Shown: positions 1 to 8,165 of the stretch, piece by piece | How positions within the stretch are numbered: the first letter of the stretch is position 1 | How the letters are laid out: each line of letters starts with the position of its first letter | Assembly (NCBI RefSeq): GCF_002343915.1 | Contig: NZ_NETK01000001.1 | Location: forward strand, 2,862,001 to 2,926,000 | DNA length: 64,000 nucleotides | Direction: 5' to 3' | Origin: Nannocystis exedens | Lineage (GTDB): Bacteria > Myxococcota_A > Polyangia > Nannocystales > Nannocystaceae | The notes under the pieces: model-generated | The model's database searches: none | The model's input: the letters and a program-made list of their open reading frames with translations, nothing else | What the model was told of the DNA's origin: nothing | Made by a program: the position numbers and the translations under genes

Positions 1-929
1 CCCTGCCAGCGCTTGAACGCCTTGCTGAAGGACGGCACGCTCTCGTAGCCGACGCGCTCGGCGATCCGGGCGATCGTATCGTCGGTCTCGCGCAGCAGCT
101 CGGCGGCGCGGGCCATCCGCCAGCGGGCGAGGTACTGGAGCGGCGGGTCACCGACGACCTGCGTGAAGCGCTGGGCGAAGCCGGAGCGGGACAGACCGAC
201 GAGCGCCGCGAGCCGGGCGACCGTCCACGGCTCGTTGACGCGGGTGTGCATGAGGTTCAATGCCTGATGCACGTGGGGGTCGGAGAGCGCCTCGACCAGG
301 CCGCAGCCCTCGTGGGTCGGCAGGTGGCGGAGCACCTGCACGAACAGGACGTCGGCGAGGCGCTGGAGGACGAGGGTGCTGGCGGGCCCGGGCGACGCGA
401 TCTCGGCGAGCATGAGGTCGATCGTGGCCGCGCTCCACGGCCGCGGCGCGCCGCCGGACGAGGACAGCACCGCGACCGCGGGGACGCGCGCGAGCAGGAC
501 GGGTCGCACGCCGCCGGTGTAGGAGAAGAAGCCCGTGAGCAGGATGGTGAGCGCTCCGTCGCCGCCGATCCGGGCCGCGCCTTGGGTCGCGCAGCAGGGA
601 CCGTCGTGGACCACGAACAGCTGCCGCGCCCCTTCGGCGCGGAGGACGTGCGCCGTGCCGTGCGGGATGAAGACGACGTCCCCGCCGGCGAGGCGGCGCG
701 GCGGCTCGCCGTCGACCTCCAACATAGCGTGCCCGCGGGCGATCAGGTAGAAGACGGCGCGGTCGCGCTGCGGGACGCGCAGGCCCCAGGGCGAGCGGGC
801 CTCGAGGCACTTGAACAGGGCGTTCGGGAGCAGGGACACGCTCAGCACGTCGGCGAGGGCGTCGCCGCGGGGGTCCTGCAGGTCCAGCAGTTCTGGCGTC
901 TTGGATACGAGATTTGGACGGCGAGCCAT
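1..929 (-). CDS. AraC-family transcriptional regulator, C-terminus cut by window edge
   Basis: DNA-binding regulator with an N-terminal cupin-like ligand domain (roughly residues 1-190) and a C-terminal pair of AraC helix-turn-helix motifs (roughly 205-309). Visible signatures are GGDVVFIPHGTAHVL in the cupin part and WTVARLAALVGLSRSGFAQRF plus DTIARIAERVGYESVPSFSK in the HTH part (each an AraC hallmark). The ATG at 929 starts MARRPNLVS. The frame is still open at base 1, so only the last few residues are missing. It is divergent from the NmrA-like gene with just 34 bp between start codons, so it probably controls that gene and itself. The ligand is unknown. Family assignment is secure; the target is inferred from position. 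Confidence 0.92.
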   Translation of the reverse strand, partial: MARRPNLVSKTPELLDLQDPRGDALADVLSVSLLPNALFKCLEARSPWGLRVPQRDRAVFYLIARGHAMLEVDGEPPRRLAGGDVVFIPHGTAHVLRAEGARQLFVVHDGPCCATQGAARIGGDGALTILLTGFFSYTGGVRPVLLARVPAVAVLSSSGGAPRPWSAATIDLMLAEIASPGPASTLVLQRLADVLFVQVLRHLPTHEGCGLVEALSDPHVHQALNLMHTRVNEPWTVARLAALVGLSRSGFAQRFTQVVGDPPLQYLARWRMARAAELLRETDDTIARIAERVGYESVPSFSKAFKRWQ

Positions 930-939
930 CGATCGTCCA
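915..939. promoter_or_regulatory. Inverted repeat at the AraC/NmrA divergent start region
   Basis: TGGACG (915-920) and CGTCCA (934-939) form an inverted repeat with a 13-bp spacer that overlaps the start codon of the AraC gene. It is a plausible operator for that regulator in the 34-bp divergent gap. AraC proteins usually bind direct repeats, so this could be chance. Confidence 0.3.
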
Positions 940-963
940 TACCGCGGGGCGTATGACTTGCCA

Positions 964-1938
964 ATGAGCATTGCAACCACATCCGATTCGATCCTCGCCA
1001 TGGGGGCGGCGCCGACCGACCCGGTCCTCGTCACGGGCGCGACCGGCAGGCAGGGCGGCGCCGTCGCGCGGGCCCTGCTCGCTCGCGGGGCCCCGGTGCG
1101 CGCGCTGGTGCGCGACGTGGAGGCGGCAGGGGCCCGGGCGCTGCGCGAGCTCGGCGCGACCCTGGTGCGCGGCGACCTCGACGAACCCGCGTCGCTGCGG
1201 GCCGCCTGCGCCGGCGCCCGCGGCGTGTTCTCGGTGCAGATGCCGAACTTGAAAAACCTCGAAGGCGACGACGAGCGGCGGCAGGGGAAGAACCTCGTCG
1301 ACGCAGCGCGGGCAGCGGGCGTGCCGCAGCTCGTGCACACGTCCGTCTCGGGCGCGGGCGAGTACCAGCGCCGACAGCCGGGCTGGGGCACGCCGGAGTC
1401 GAACGTCCACTACTGGGACAGCAAGGCGTACATCGAAGATCTCGTGCGCGCCGCCGGGTTCCGCTCGTTCACCTTGCTGAGGCCGTCGTTCTTCATGGAG
1501 AACTTCGTGCGGCCGTCGTTCTTGTTCAAGAACTTCGTCGAGGACCGGCTGCTGACGATGCTCGCGCCGGACACGGTGCTCTCGATGGTGGCGGTGCAGG
1601 ACATCGGGGCGGCGGCGGCCGCCGCCTTCTCGGATCCGGTGGCCTGGAACGGGGTCGAGCTGGAGCTGGCGGGAGACCGGCTGTCGATGCGGGAGATCGC
1701 GGCGGTCCTCTCGGAGGTGCTCGGCACGCCGATCGAGGCGCCCTCGCTCACCGCGGAGGAGGCGCTCGCCCAGGGGCTCTGGCGGCCCTTCGTCGTCTCG
1801 CAGCAGCGGATGAACGTCGTCGACAGCCCCGCCCGTCCGGAGCACGCGCGCGCCCGCGGGCTTGCGACCACCGAATTCAGGACCTGGGCGGAGGCGCATC
1901 TGCGGCGCACCGCGAAGGAGGCGAGCGCGCAAGGGTGA
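964..1938 (+). CDS. NmrA/HSCARG-like NAD(P)-binding protein
   Basis: A 324-residue Rossmann-fold protein of the atypical SDR NmrA group, which act as NAD(P)-dependent oxidoreductases/epimerases or redox-sensing regulators. The dinucleotide motif is VLVTGATGRQGG at residues 21-32, followed by the family's R at the end of strand 2 (ALVRD) and a second conserved stretch ERRQGKNLVDAARAAGV. Two conserved phenylalanine-rich stretches (FMENFV, FLFKNFV) resemble the region after the usual NmrA substrate loop. The ATG at 964 is chosen because upstream in-frame codons run into the AraC gene. NmrA/epimerase genes are one of the classes linked to ECF41 sigma factors, and one lies about 1.8 kb downstream. 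Exact substrate unknown. Confidence 0.9.
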   Translation: MSIATTSDSILAMGAAPTDPVLVTGATGRQGGAVARALLARGAPVRALVRDVEAAGARALRELGATLVRGDLDEPASLRAACAGARGVFSVQMPNLKNLEGDDERRQGKNLVDAARAAGVPQLVHTSVSGAGEYQRRQPGWGTPESNVHYWDSKAYIEDLVRAAGFRSFTLLRPSFFMENFVRPSFLFKNFVEDRLLTMLAPDTVLSMVAVQDIGAAAAAAFSDPVAWNGVELELAGDRLSMREIAAVLSEVLGTPIEAPSLTAEEALAQGLWRPFVVSQQRMNVVDSPARPEHARARGLATTEFRTWAEAHLRRTAKEASAQG

Positions 1939-2035
1939 GCGTCGTCCTCGTCGCTTGCGAAGTCGAGGACGAGCGCGAGAAGGCGTGAACGTCGTCCTCG
2001 CCGCCTGCGACGTCGACGACGTCTCGGGCAACGAG
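1936..2035 (+). repeat. Two-copy degenerate ~50-bp tandem repeat starting at a stop codon
   Basis: The stretch beginning at the TGA of the NmrA-like gene (1936) is repeated imperfectly from 1986, both reading TGA(G/A)CGTCGTCCTCG then (T/C)CGC(T/C)TGCGA(A/C)GTCGA. It looks like a small tandem duplication of the gene end. The rest of 1939-2231 shows no convincing gene. Confidence 0.45.
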
Positions 2036-2231
2036 ACGGCGACCGGCGGCGAGATCCGCCTCGGCTTCGCGGGCTCGCTGTTCGCGCCCCGCCCGCCCCG
2101 GTCCGGCCGTGCGGTTCGTCATGACCCGGCGCCCGCCGCTCGCGCCGGGCCTGCTTTCGCGTCCGACCCGCGCCCGTAAGACCCGGCCCCGCGGGCCGCA
2201 GGCCGGCCACGTCGAAAAAAATTTTCGGCCA

Positions 2232-2259
2232 TGTCACAACCGGCACTCGCCGCCTCGTC
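2232..2259 (+). promoter_or_regulatory. ECF41-type sigma promoter
   Basis: TGTCACA at 2232-2238 and CGTC at 2256-2259 are separated by 17 bp. This matches the promoter described for ECF41 sigma factors (TGTCACA at -35, CGTC at -10), as I recall it. It lies 39 bp before the ATG of the AhpD-like gene, whose downstream neighbour encodes an ECF41 sigma factor, so autoregulation of the pair is expected. The match is seen; its use is inferred. Confidence 0.75.
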
Positions 2260-2298
2260 TTGTCCCGTGAGCGTGCAGCGAGCACGCAGGAGACGAAC

Positions 2299-2769
2299 AT
2301 GACGACCCCACGACTGCAGAGCAATCCGTTCAAACTCGCGCCCGAGGGTACCAAGGCGATGATGGCGCTCGAGGCGAGCTTCAAGTCGAGCGGCCTCGAG
2401 CAGAGCCTGATGCACCTGGTGAAGCTGCGGGCCTCGCAGATCAACGGCTGCGCCTTCTGCATCCACATGCACGCCACCGACGCGCGCAAGGAGGGCGAGA
2501 CCGAGATGCGGCTCTACATGCTCAACGCGTGGCGCGAGTCGACCCTGTACACCCCGCGCGAGCGGGCGGCGCTGGCCTGGACCGAGGCCCTCACGCGCCT
2601 CGCCGACACCGGCGCGCCCGACAGCGACTACGAGCTGGTCAAGGCCCAGTTCAGCGAGGCCGAGCAGGTCCAGCTGACGCTGCTGATCGGCGCGATCAAC
2701 GTGTGGAACCGGCTGCAGGTCGGCTTCCGCGCGCCCCACCCGGTGGACCCGCCGAGTGCAGCTCGCTGA
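2299..2769 (+). CDS. Carboxymuconolactone decarboxylase / AhpD-like protein
   Basis: A 156-residue AhpD-fold protein. The redox motif is clear: Cys51-Ala-Phe-Cys54 followed by His56 and His58, as in peroxidase-related AhpD proteins that use a CxxC disulfide and a nearby histidine. The protein has family-typical length and the characteristic SLMHLVKLRASQINGCAFC surround. The start ATG at 2299 has AGGAGA at 2288-2293. The 3' end overlaps the GTG candidate start of the sigma factor gene by 14 bp, so both are probably one transcript driven by the ECF41-type promoter at 2232-2259. Such genes are the best-known partners of ECF41 sigma factors. A role in oxidative-stress chemistry is likely; the physiological substrate is unknown. 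Confidence 0.93.
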   Translation: MTTPRLQSNPFKLAPEGTKAMMALEASFKSSGLEQSLMHLVKLRASQINGCAFCIHMHATDARKEGETEMRLYMLNAWRESTLYTPRERAALAWTEALTRLADTGAPDSDYELVKAQFSEAEQVQLTLLIGAINVWNRLQVGFRAPHPVDPPSAAR

Positions 2770-3646
2770 CGACGCGATGGCCGCCTTCGAGGCGCAGCGG
2801 CCCCGGCTGCAGCGCCTCGCGTATCGCATGCTCGGCTCCGTCGCCGAGGCCGAGGACGTCGTGCAGGACGCCTGGCTGCGCTGGCGCAAGGTCGACGCCC
2901 CGGTCGACGCCCCCGCCGCCTACCTCCGGCGGATCGTCGCCCGGCTCTGCCTCGATCGCATGAAGTCGGCGCGAGCCCGGCGCGAGACCTACGTCGGCGA
3001 CTGGCTGCCCGAGCCGTTGCTCGCGCCGGAGTCGGACCCTGCCGACGACCTGACCCTCACCTTGATGCTGGCGCTCGAGCGCCTGTCGCCGCTCGAGCGG
3101 GCCGCGTTCCTCCTGCACGACGTCTTCGGCGTCGCGCTCGGCGAGGTCGCCAGCACCCTCGACCGCGACGCCGCCGCGGTCCGCCAGCTGGCCGCCCGCG
3201 CGCGCAAGCACGTCCAGGCGGCCCGCCCGCGCTACCGCGTCGAGCCGGCCGAGGCCGACCGGATCGCCCAGGCCTTCTTCGTCGCCTCGCGCGACGGCGA
3301 CCTGCAGGCGCTGCAGGCGATGCTCGCCGAGGACGTCGTGATCCACGCCGACGGCGGCGGCCGGGTGCTCGCGTTCCGCAACCCGATCCGCGGCCTCGCG
3401 CGGGTGCTCCGGCTCTACCGCGGCCTGCGGCGCAAGTTCACCGAGCTGCCGGTCCTGCTGCGCCCGCTGGTGATCGACGGCCTGCCCGGCTACGCCAGCA
3501 TCGATCGCGGCCGCGTGTTGCAGACCACCGCGCTCGAGCTGAAGGACGGCCGGATCGCCGCCATCTACATCGTCCGCAACCCCGACAAGCTGCGCCACGT
3601 GGCCGCCGCGCTCGCGGCCGAGCCGACGCAGCCATCGGCACTCTGA
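2756..3646 (+). CDS. ECF41-group RNA polymerase sigma factor (SigJ-like)
   Basis: A 296-residue ECF sigma factor with region 2 (residues about 13-75), region 4 (about 105-155) and a fused SnoaL-like C-terminal domain (about 165-290) that in this group controls activity in place of an anti-sigma factor. All three diagnostic ECF41 motifs are present: WLPEPL at 83-88 in the linker, DGGGR at 199-203 and NPDKL at 275-279. The GTG at 2756 overlaps the AhpD-like gene; an alternative ATG at 2777 sits 7 bp after its stop. The linked AhpD-like gene and the upstream TGTCACA/CGTC promoter fit the known regulon layout of this group. The inducing signal is not known. Confidence 0.95.
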   Translation: MQLADDAMAAFEAQRPRLQRLAYRMLGSVAEAEDVVQDAWLRWRKVDAPVDAPAAYLRRIVARLCLDRMKSARARRETYVGDWLPEPLLAPESDPADDLTLTLMLALERLSPLERAAFLLHDVFGVALGEVASTLDRDAAAVRQLAARARKHVQAARPRYRVEPAEADRIAQAFFVASRDGDLQALQAMLAEDVVIHADGGGRVLAFRNPIRGLARVLRLYRGLRRKFTELPVLLRPLVIDGLPGYASIDRGRVLQTTALELKDGRIAAIYIVRNPDKLRHVAAALAAEPTQPSAL

Positions 3647-3668
3647 ACATTGAGAGAATCATAGGACC

Positions 3669-3682
3669 ACCGCCGAGGCGGT
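3669..3682. terminator. Short GC hairpin between convergent genes
   Basis: ACCGCC and GGCGGT form a 6-bp stem with a GA loop in the 50-bp gap between the convergent sigma factor and coiled-coil genes. There is no T-tract, so it is only a candidate bidirectional terminator. Confidence 0.35.
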
Positions 3683-3696
3683 CGCAGCCGCGTCGC

Positions 3697-4290
3697 TCAG
3701 GTCAGCTCGACGCGCAGCACACCGTCGTGGCGAATATCCTCGACCTCCGCCAGCGCCTCTTCCTGCCCGAGCAGCCACGCCCGCGTCTCGGCCGCCGACA
3801 GCCGCAGGGCTCGCCCGTCGCGCCGCGCCACCAGCTGCGCTGCGCCGTCGCCGTCGACGAGCACCTCGATGTACACCGAAGCGCCGACCTCACCGGCGCT
3901 CGCGGCGATCTGCAGCACCCGCTCGACCGCCTGCAGGTGCCGCTCCCGGCCCTCGATCTCGTAGCGCCCGCGGACCACGCGTTCGTCCGGCTCGGCGTCC
4001 TCGATCACCTCGAACGCGGGCGACGGCGCGGACGCACCCCCCACGCCCGGACGCGTCCCTGCGCGCAGGCGATCGAGCCGCGCGGCGCAGGTGCTCGCGC
4101 GCTCCTCGGCGCGCGCCAGCTCGGCCTGCAGCTCGTACGCGCGCCGGACCGCCGCGTCGTGGCTGCTCCGCAACCCCGCGAGCTCCGCCTCGAGCTCGCC
4201 CGAGCGCCGCTGCGCCGCCGCGAGCGCGCCCCGCAGCTCGTTCAGTTGCTGCTGCAGCGCCGCGATCTCCTTGCCGCCGAACAGGGACAT
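3697..4290 (-). CDS. Coiled-coil protein of unknown function
   Basis: A 197-residue protein starting MSLFGGKEIAALQQQ. Residues about 6-85 form an uninterrupted Ala/Glu/Leu-rich coiled coil. A Pro/Gly linker follows, and a compact C-terminal part (about 100-197) contains VYIEVLVDGDGAAQLVARR and ends DGVLRVELT. No signal peptide is visible, so it should be cytoplasmic. The ATG at 4290 is preferred over an in-frame upstream start because the extra N-terminal sequence is low-complexity Arg/Ala/Pro that looks non-coding. I do not recognise the family. It converges on the sigma factor gene and shares no obvious operon. Confidence 0.7.
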   Translation of the reverse strand: MSLFGGKEIAALQQQLNELRGALAAAQRRSGELEAELAGLRSSHDAAVRRAYELQAELARAEERASTCAARLDRLRAGTRPGVGGASAPSPAFEVIEDAEPDERVVRGRYEIEGRERHLQAVERVLQIAASAGEVGASVYIEVLVDGDGAAQLVARRDGRALRLSAAETRAWLLGQEEALAEVEDIRHDGVLRVELT

Positions 4291-4491
4291 CGCCGGCGAA
4301 GGTACCAGAGTCGGGACGTCGATCGGCGAGGAGCGACCCGGTGCGGCCCGAGCTGGCGAGCCGCGACGAGCCTCGTCCCGTCCGCCGGGCCGCGCCCTGA
4401 GCCGACGCGCGCCCGTTCGTCGCCACCCGCGTGGCCCGAGCGCCGCGTCCCTGCTGGCCGCCACTCGCCCGGTCGAGGGCTCCTGCGGCCG

Positions 4492-5139
4492 TCAGTGACC
4501 GCCCGCCGCGTACAGCGGCAGCAGCGCGATCGTCTTGGCGAAGCCCGCCGGATCCTCGACCAGCGCCCGCCCGAGCTCGAGCGCCGCCTGGGCGCCCTCG
4601 GCGACGATCGACTTGGCGAGCTCGATCGACGTCGCGCTGCGATCGAAGCACCGCTCGGCCCGCAGGTCACCCACCACGACGATGTCGGCCGCCCCTTCGC
4701 GGGTGAACGTGCAGTCGACGCTGAACGCGAAGAACCGCGCCTCGTAGTCCCACTCGCCCAGCTCCAGCAGACAATCGTCGGCCGGGACCCACGCGTCCTG
4801 GCCCTGCGCGTACAGGCCGATGTCGCTTTGCCACACGCCGCGCTCGTTCAATTCGATGGCGACGCCGAACGCCACCGGGTCGCGCTCGTCGGCGGCCATG
4901 GCGAACGCGAAGCTGCGGTTATACGCCCCGGTGTGCTCATTGTCGGTCCCGTCGACCTCGCACGACGCCGTCGGGTCGTCGGCCCAGACCGCCCGCTCGT
5001 CGCCCAGCTCGCGCTCCTGCCCGTCGGAGGCGAGCACCAGCGTGGAGGTGACGATCGCCGGCTCGCGCTCGTGCCCCAGATCGGACACCAGCTTGCACGC
5101 GACGAGAGAACAGCCCAGCAGCAGAACAGCGGCCTTCAT
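4492..5139 (-). CDS. Secreted lipoprotein of unknown function
   Basis: A 215-residue predicted lipoprotein. The short N-terminus MKAAVLLLGCSLVACK offers a lipobox LVAC with Cys15 as the lipidation site (Cys10 in LLLGC is an alternative). The body has several cysteines (CEVDGT, DDCLLEL, VDCTF, ERCFD) suitable for disulfides in the periplasm and an acidic beta-rich composition. No known domain is recognised. It is divergent from the 5665 gene across a 525-bp gap. Confidence 0.75.
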   Translation of the reverse strand: MKAAVLLLGCSLVACKLVSDLGHEREPAIVTSTLVLASDGQERELGDERAVWADDPTASCEVDGTDNEHTGAYNRSFAFAMAADERDPVAFGVAIELNERGVWQSDIGLYAQGQDAWVPADDCLLELGEWDYEARFFAFSVDCTFTREGAADIVVVGDLRAERCFDRSATSIELAKSIVAEGAQAALELGRALVEDPAGFAKTIALLPLYAAGGH

Positions 5140-5664
5140 GACGACTTGCCCGGCAAGGATAAGCGCGGCCCAGCATACGCGGCGCGGCCGGCACTGTCAC
5201 CGCTCGCCCGCGCCGGCGCACGCGCACGACGCGCTATGCAGGCTCGAGACCCCGGAGGCCACGGCGAGGTTCGCCGGGGTGCGGGCCATGGACTCCATCG
5301 ACATGTCCGCAAAGACATGACCAGACGGTTCAGCCGCATCGCCGACGGAGCCTCGAGCGGCGCGGCCGAACCAGCGCGACCCGTGCCCCCGGCGAACAAC
5401 CAGTGAGCCGCCCATGTCCCCGCCAGCGCCCGGACCTCGCGGCTCCCGGGGCGCGATTTCGCCGAGGCCCGTCAGCGACGCGGGCGGCCCGGGCGCGCGG
5501 GTTGCGGATCCTCCGCACCGCGCCGCGCCGCGTCGACGACTGCATCAAGACGACGGGCAACATCTCCGCGTCGGCCGCGGTTCTCCGCCCGCCCGGGCGT
5601 CAGGGCGATCCTGCGCGCACGGGCGCGACAATCGCCACCGCATCATGTTTTGCCGGAGGAAGTC
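5140..5664. other. Divergent intergenic region with one ACATGTC hairpin
   Basis: No convincing gene is seen in this 525-bp gap between the divergent lipoprotein and 5665 genes. It contains a perfect 6-bp stem CATGTC (5302-5307) / GACATG (5314-5319) with a 6-nt loop, part of the dispersed hairpin family. GGAGGA at 5655-5660 is the ribosome site of the next gene. Confidence 0.5.
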
Positions 5665-6411
5665 ATGAGCATCCAGAACTATATCGGACGAGTCCTCGGC
5701 GTGGCGATGGCCCCCCTCGCGTTCGTCGCCAGCGCGGTCCGCCGCGACCGGATCTTCCATCCCGACGGCGTGCTCTACCGGGCCGAGGTTCAGCCCGACG
5801 CGCACCACGCCGCGCTCAAGCCGCTCGCCAAGCGCCTCGGCGGGACCGCGCTGGTCCGCCTGTCGGGCGCGCTGTGGCGCTGGCCGCAGGGCCGCCGCCG
5901 CCCCGACCTGCTCGGCGTGTCGCTGCGCGTCCGCGGCAACGACGAGACCACCCTGCACCTCTTGCCCGGCGACCAGGACCTCTCGTTCGTCACCGCGACC
6001 ACGGTGCTACGCATGCCGGTCTCGACGTTCGCCACCGACACCGGCGACTTCCTCGACAACACCTATCATTCGATCCTCCCCTACCGCCTCGACGACCTCG
6101 GCCGCGTCTACCTGCGCCTGGTCCCGCTCCAGCCGTCCCCCGCCGGCGCCGATCGCAACCAGCGGCTCGAGCTCGCCGTCAGCAAGAAGAAGGCGACCCT
6201 GCGCCTCGAGCTGCAGGCCGAGGCGCTCGGCGACGGCTGGCACTCGCTCGCCACCATCGACCTGCGCGAGCGCCTCCAGGTCGACGAGGACGCGTTCGAG
6301 CTCCACCCCGGCACCTCGGCGATGGGCCTCATCCCCGACGGGGTGATGCAATCGGCCCGCCCCGAGATCTACGCCGCCAGCGAGGCCGGCCGCCGCCTCA
6401 CCGAGCGCTGA
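5665..6411 (+). CDS. Conserved protein, weakly catalase-like
   Basis: A 248-residue protein beginning MSIQNYIGRVLGVAMAP, with GGAGGA 5 bp before the ATG. The pattern RRDRIFHPDGVLYRAEV, then LVRLSGALWRWP, then PDLLGVSLRVRG and DLSFVTATT, recalls the first half of catalase-superfamily heme proteins and a set of uncharacterised actinobacterial proteins with the same order of motifs. It is far shorter than true catalases, and the usual catalytic His/Asn and proximal Tyr cannot be assigned, so catalase activity should not be assumed. It has no lipobox; the N-terminal hydrophobic stretch is short. It is followed 194 bp later by a serine hydrolase gene on the same strand. Confidence 0.72.
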   Translation: MSIQNYIGRVLGVAMAPLAFVASAVRRDRIFHPDGVLYRAEVQPDAHHAALKPLAKRLGGTALVRLSGALWRWPQGRRRPDLLGVSLRVRGNDETTLHLLPGDQDLSFVTATTVLRMPVSTFATDTGDFLDNTYHSILPYRLDDLGRVYLRLVPLQPSPAGADRNQRLELAVSKKKATLRLELQAEALGDGWHSLATIDLRERLQVDEDAFELHPGTSAMGLIPDGVMQSARPEIYAASEAGRRLTER

Positions 6412-6605
6412 CGGGCGAATCACCACACCCGGCGCACGAGCCGGCCGGCACGGACCGGCCGGGCCGACGACATGTGCAGCATACGGAGCGCCGGACCCGT
6501 CGACCGCCCGCGGCCTGCGCGTCCTCACGACCGGCGCACGCACGCGTATGCATCGATCACGGCGCGGACCCCACACGACGTTTTGGGGTAGAACCGGCGC
6601 CGCGC

Positions 6606-7772
6606 ATGCGCCTCGCAGCCCTCGCGGCCGTTCCTCTGCTGCTCCTCGCCTGCCGCGGCGGCAGCCCGTCGCGCGCGCCCGAGACGACCGCGGGCGCGTG
6701 CCCGGTCGGCGCCGATCCGGCGATCCTCGCCCTCGGCGCGGCGTTCGTGCAGGCCCCGCCGAGCGTCGGCGTGTCGATCGGCATCCACCGCGCCGGCGCG
6801 GTCGAGTGCTACGACTTCGGCGTCATGAATCGGGCCACCGGCGCCCCGACGACGTCGCGGACCGTCTACGAGATCGGCTCGCTCACCAAGGTCTTCACCA
6901 GCGCGCTGCTCGCCCGGGCGGTGCATGACAAGAAGCTGCGGCTGGACGACGACATCCGCGCATATTTGCCCGCGGCCTATCCCAACCTCGAATACGACGG
7001 GCAACCCATCCGCGTCGTCCACCTCGCCAATCTCACCTCGGAGCTGCCCAACTGGCTGCCGGACCGACCGGAGCTGTTCGAGGACCTGCGCCCCGAGGCC
7101 ATCCCCGCCGCGCTCGTCGCCCTGCACCGCGACTACGACCGCGACCAGTTTTACCGCGACCTCCACCGGGTCCAGCTGCGCGCGGCGCCGGGCGCCCGCC
7201 CCAGGCACTCCAACGTCGCGGCCCAGCTGCTGGCGCTCATCCTCGAGCGCGTCTACGACCAGCCCTACGACTCGCTGCTGCGCCAACACGTGCTCGGCCC
7301 GCTGGGCATGGAGCACACCGCGTTTCACGGCGACCAGTCGCCCGCGGCGCTGGCGACCGGCTACGACCAGGCGGGGCGCGTGATGCCGTACATGGACATG
7401 CAGGACCTCCGGACCGCCGGCGGTCTGACCTCGACCACCGCGGACATGCTCAAGTTCGTCGCGGTCCAGCTCGACGAGACGCGTGACGCGGTCGCGCTGA
7501 GCCACCGCGTCACGGTCGAGGCCGAGGGCGACGCAGTCGGCCTCCACTGGCACGTCGATCGCGGGCCCGAGGGGTCGCGGACGATCTGGCACACCGGCGG
7601 CACCTTCGGCTTCAGCAGCTACCTCGTCCTCCACCCCGCGCGCGAGCTCGGCATCGTCCTGCTCGCCAACGAGTCGGACCCCCAGGCCCAGACCCGGCTC
7701 GTCGCGCTGGCGGACGCGCTGGCGCAGCACCTGGCCGCCGGCGGCGAACGCCCCGCGGCGCCGCCGCGTTGA
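6606..7772 (+). CDS. Class C beta-lactamase/esterase-family serine hydrolase lipoprotein
   Basis: A 388-residue exported serine hydrolase of the beta-lactamase/DD-peptidase fold. The lipoprotein signal ends LLLLAC with Cys16. The nucleophile motif Ser92-Leu-Thr-Lys95 is intact (YEIGSLTKVFTS), and the third motif is HTG at 329-331 (WHTGGTFGF). The second motif, normally Tyr-x-Asn, reads His201-Ser-Asn203, so the general-base tyrosine is replaced by histidine. That makes true beta-lactamase activity doubtful and fits an esterase or peptidase, or an inactive homologue. The ATG at 6606 is selected for the lipobox. A 7-bp-stem hairpin follows 10 bp after the stop. Confidence 0.9.
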   Translation: MRLAALAAVPLLLLACRGGSPSRAPETTAGACPVGADPAILALGAAFVQAPPSVGVSIGIHRAGAVECYDFGVMNRATGAPTTSRTVYEIGSLTKVFTSALLARAVHDKKLRLDDDIRAYLPAAYPNLEYDGQPIRVVHLANLTSELPNWLPDRPELFEDLRPEAIPAALVALHRDYDRDQFYRDLHRVQLRAAPGARPRHSNVAAQLLALILERVYDQPYDSLLRQHVLGPLGMEHTAFHGDQSPAALATGYDQAGRVMPYMDMQDLRTAGGLTSTTADMLKFVAVQLDETRDAVALSHRVTVEAEGDAVGLHWHVDRGPEGSRTIWHTGGTFGFSSYLVLHPARELGIVLLANESDPQAQTRLVALADALAQHLAAGGERPAAPPR

Positions 7773-7781
7773 ATCATCACA

Positions 7782-7799
7782 CATGTCCACAAGGACATG
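7782..7799. terminator. ACATGTCC-family hairpin after the serine hydrolase
   Basis: CATGTCC (7782-7788) and GGACATG (7793-7799) make a perfect 7-bp stem with an ACAA tetraloop, 10 bp past the stop codon and before the convergent methyltransferase remnant. Position suggests a terminator, although no T-tract follows. Confidence 0.6.
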
Positions 7800-7819
7800 C
7801 CGCGGGCGCCCGCCGCCCC

Positions 7820-8135
7820 TCACTCCGGGCGGCGCGCCCGGAACTTGAACGAACGGCCCGGCTCGGCCTCGACGGCGACGTCGACGAAGCCGACGGCGGC
7901 GAGCCGCCGCGGCAATTCGGGGGTCGACGAGGACCATCGCGTCGAACAGGTGCAGCAGGCGGAAACCCGCGCTCTTCATGCTGTCGGCGCCGGCGAACGT
8001 GCCCCCCGGACGGAGCACCCGCAGCGCCGCGGCGAACGACCGGTCCTGCAGCGCGGTGACGGCACGTGGTGCAGCGTCGTGAAGCAGGCCACCCCGCTGA
8101 AGCTGCCGGCGGCGAACGGTCGGCGCGTCGACGTG
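7820..8135 (-). pseudogene. Remnant of a class I SAM-dependent methyltransferase
   Basis: Pieces of a methyltransferase C-terminal half are readable in three frames on the minus strand: GSFSGVACFTTLHHVPS (about 8110-8060), VLRPGGTFAGADSMKSAGF with FRLLHLFDAMVLVD (about 8015-7935), and LAAVGFVDVAVEAEPG then FKFRARRPE up to a TGA at 7820. At least two frameshifts separate them, and the N-terminal SAM-binding glycine motif is absent. The order and wording match the post-motif-II region of UbiE-like enzymes. It abuts the 3' end of the kinase gene, which suggests a deletion removed its 5' half. Confidence 0.75.
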
Positions 8136-8165
8136 GGCGCTGCCGTCGCCCGCCGCCGCATCGAA

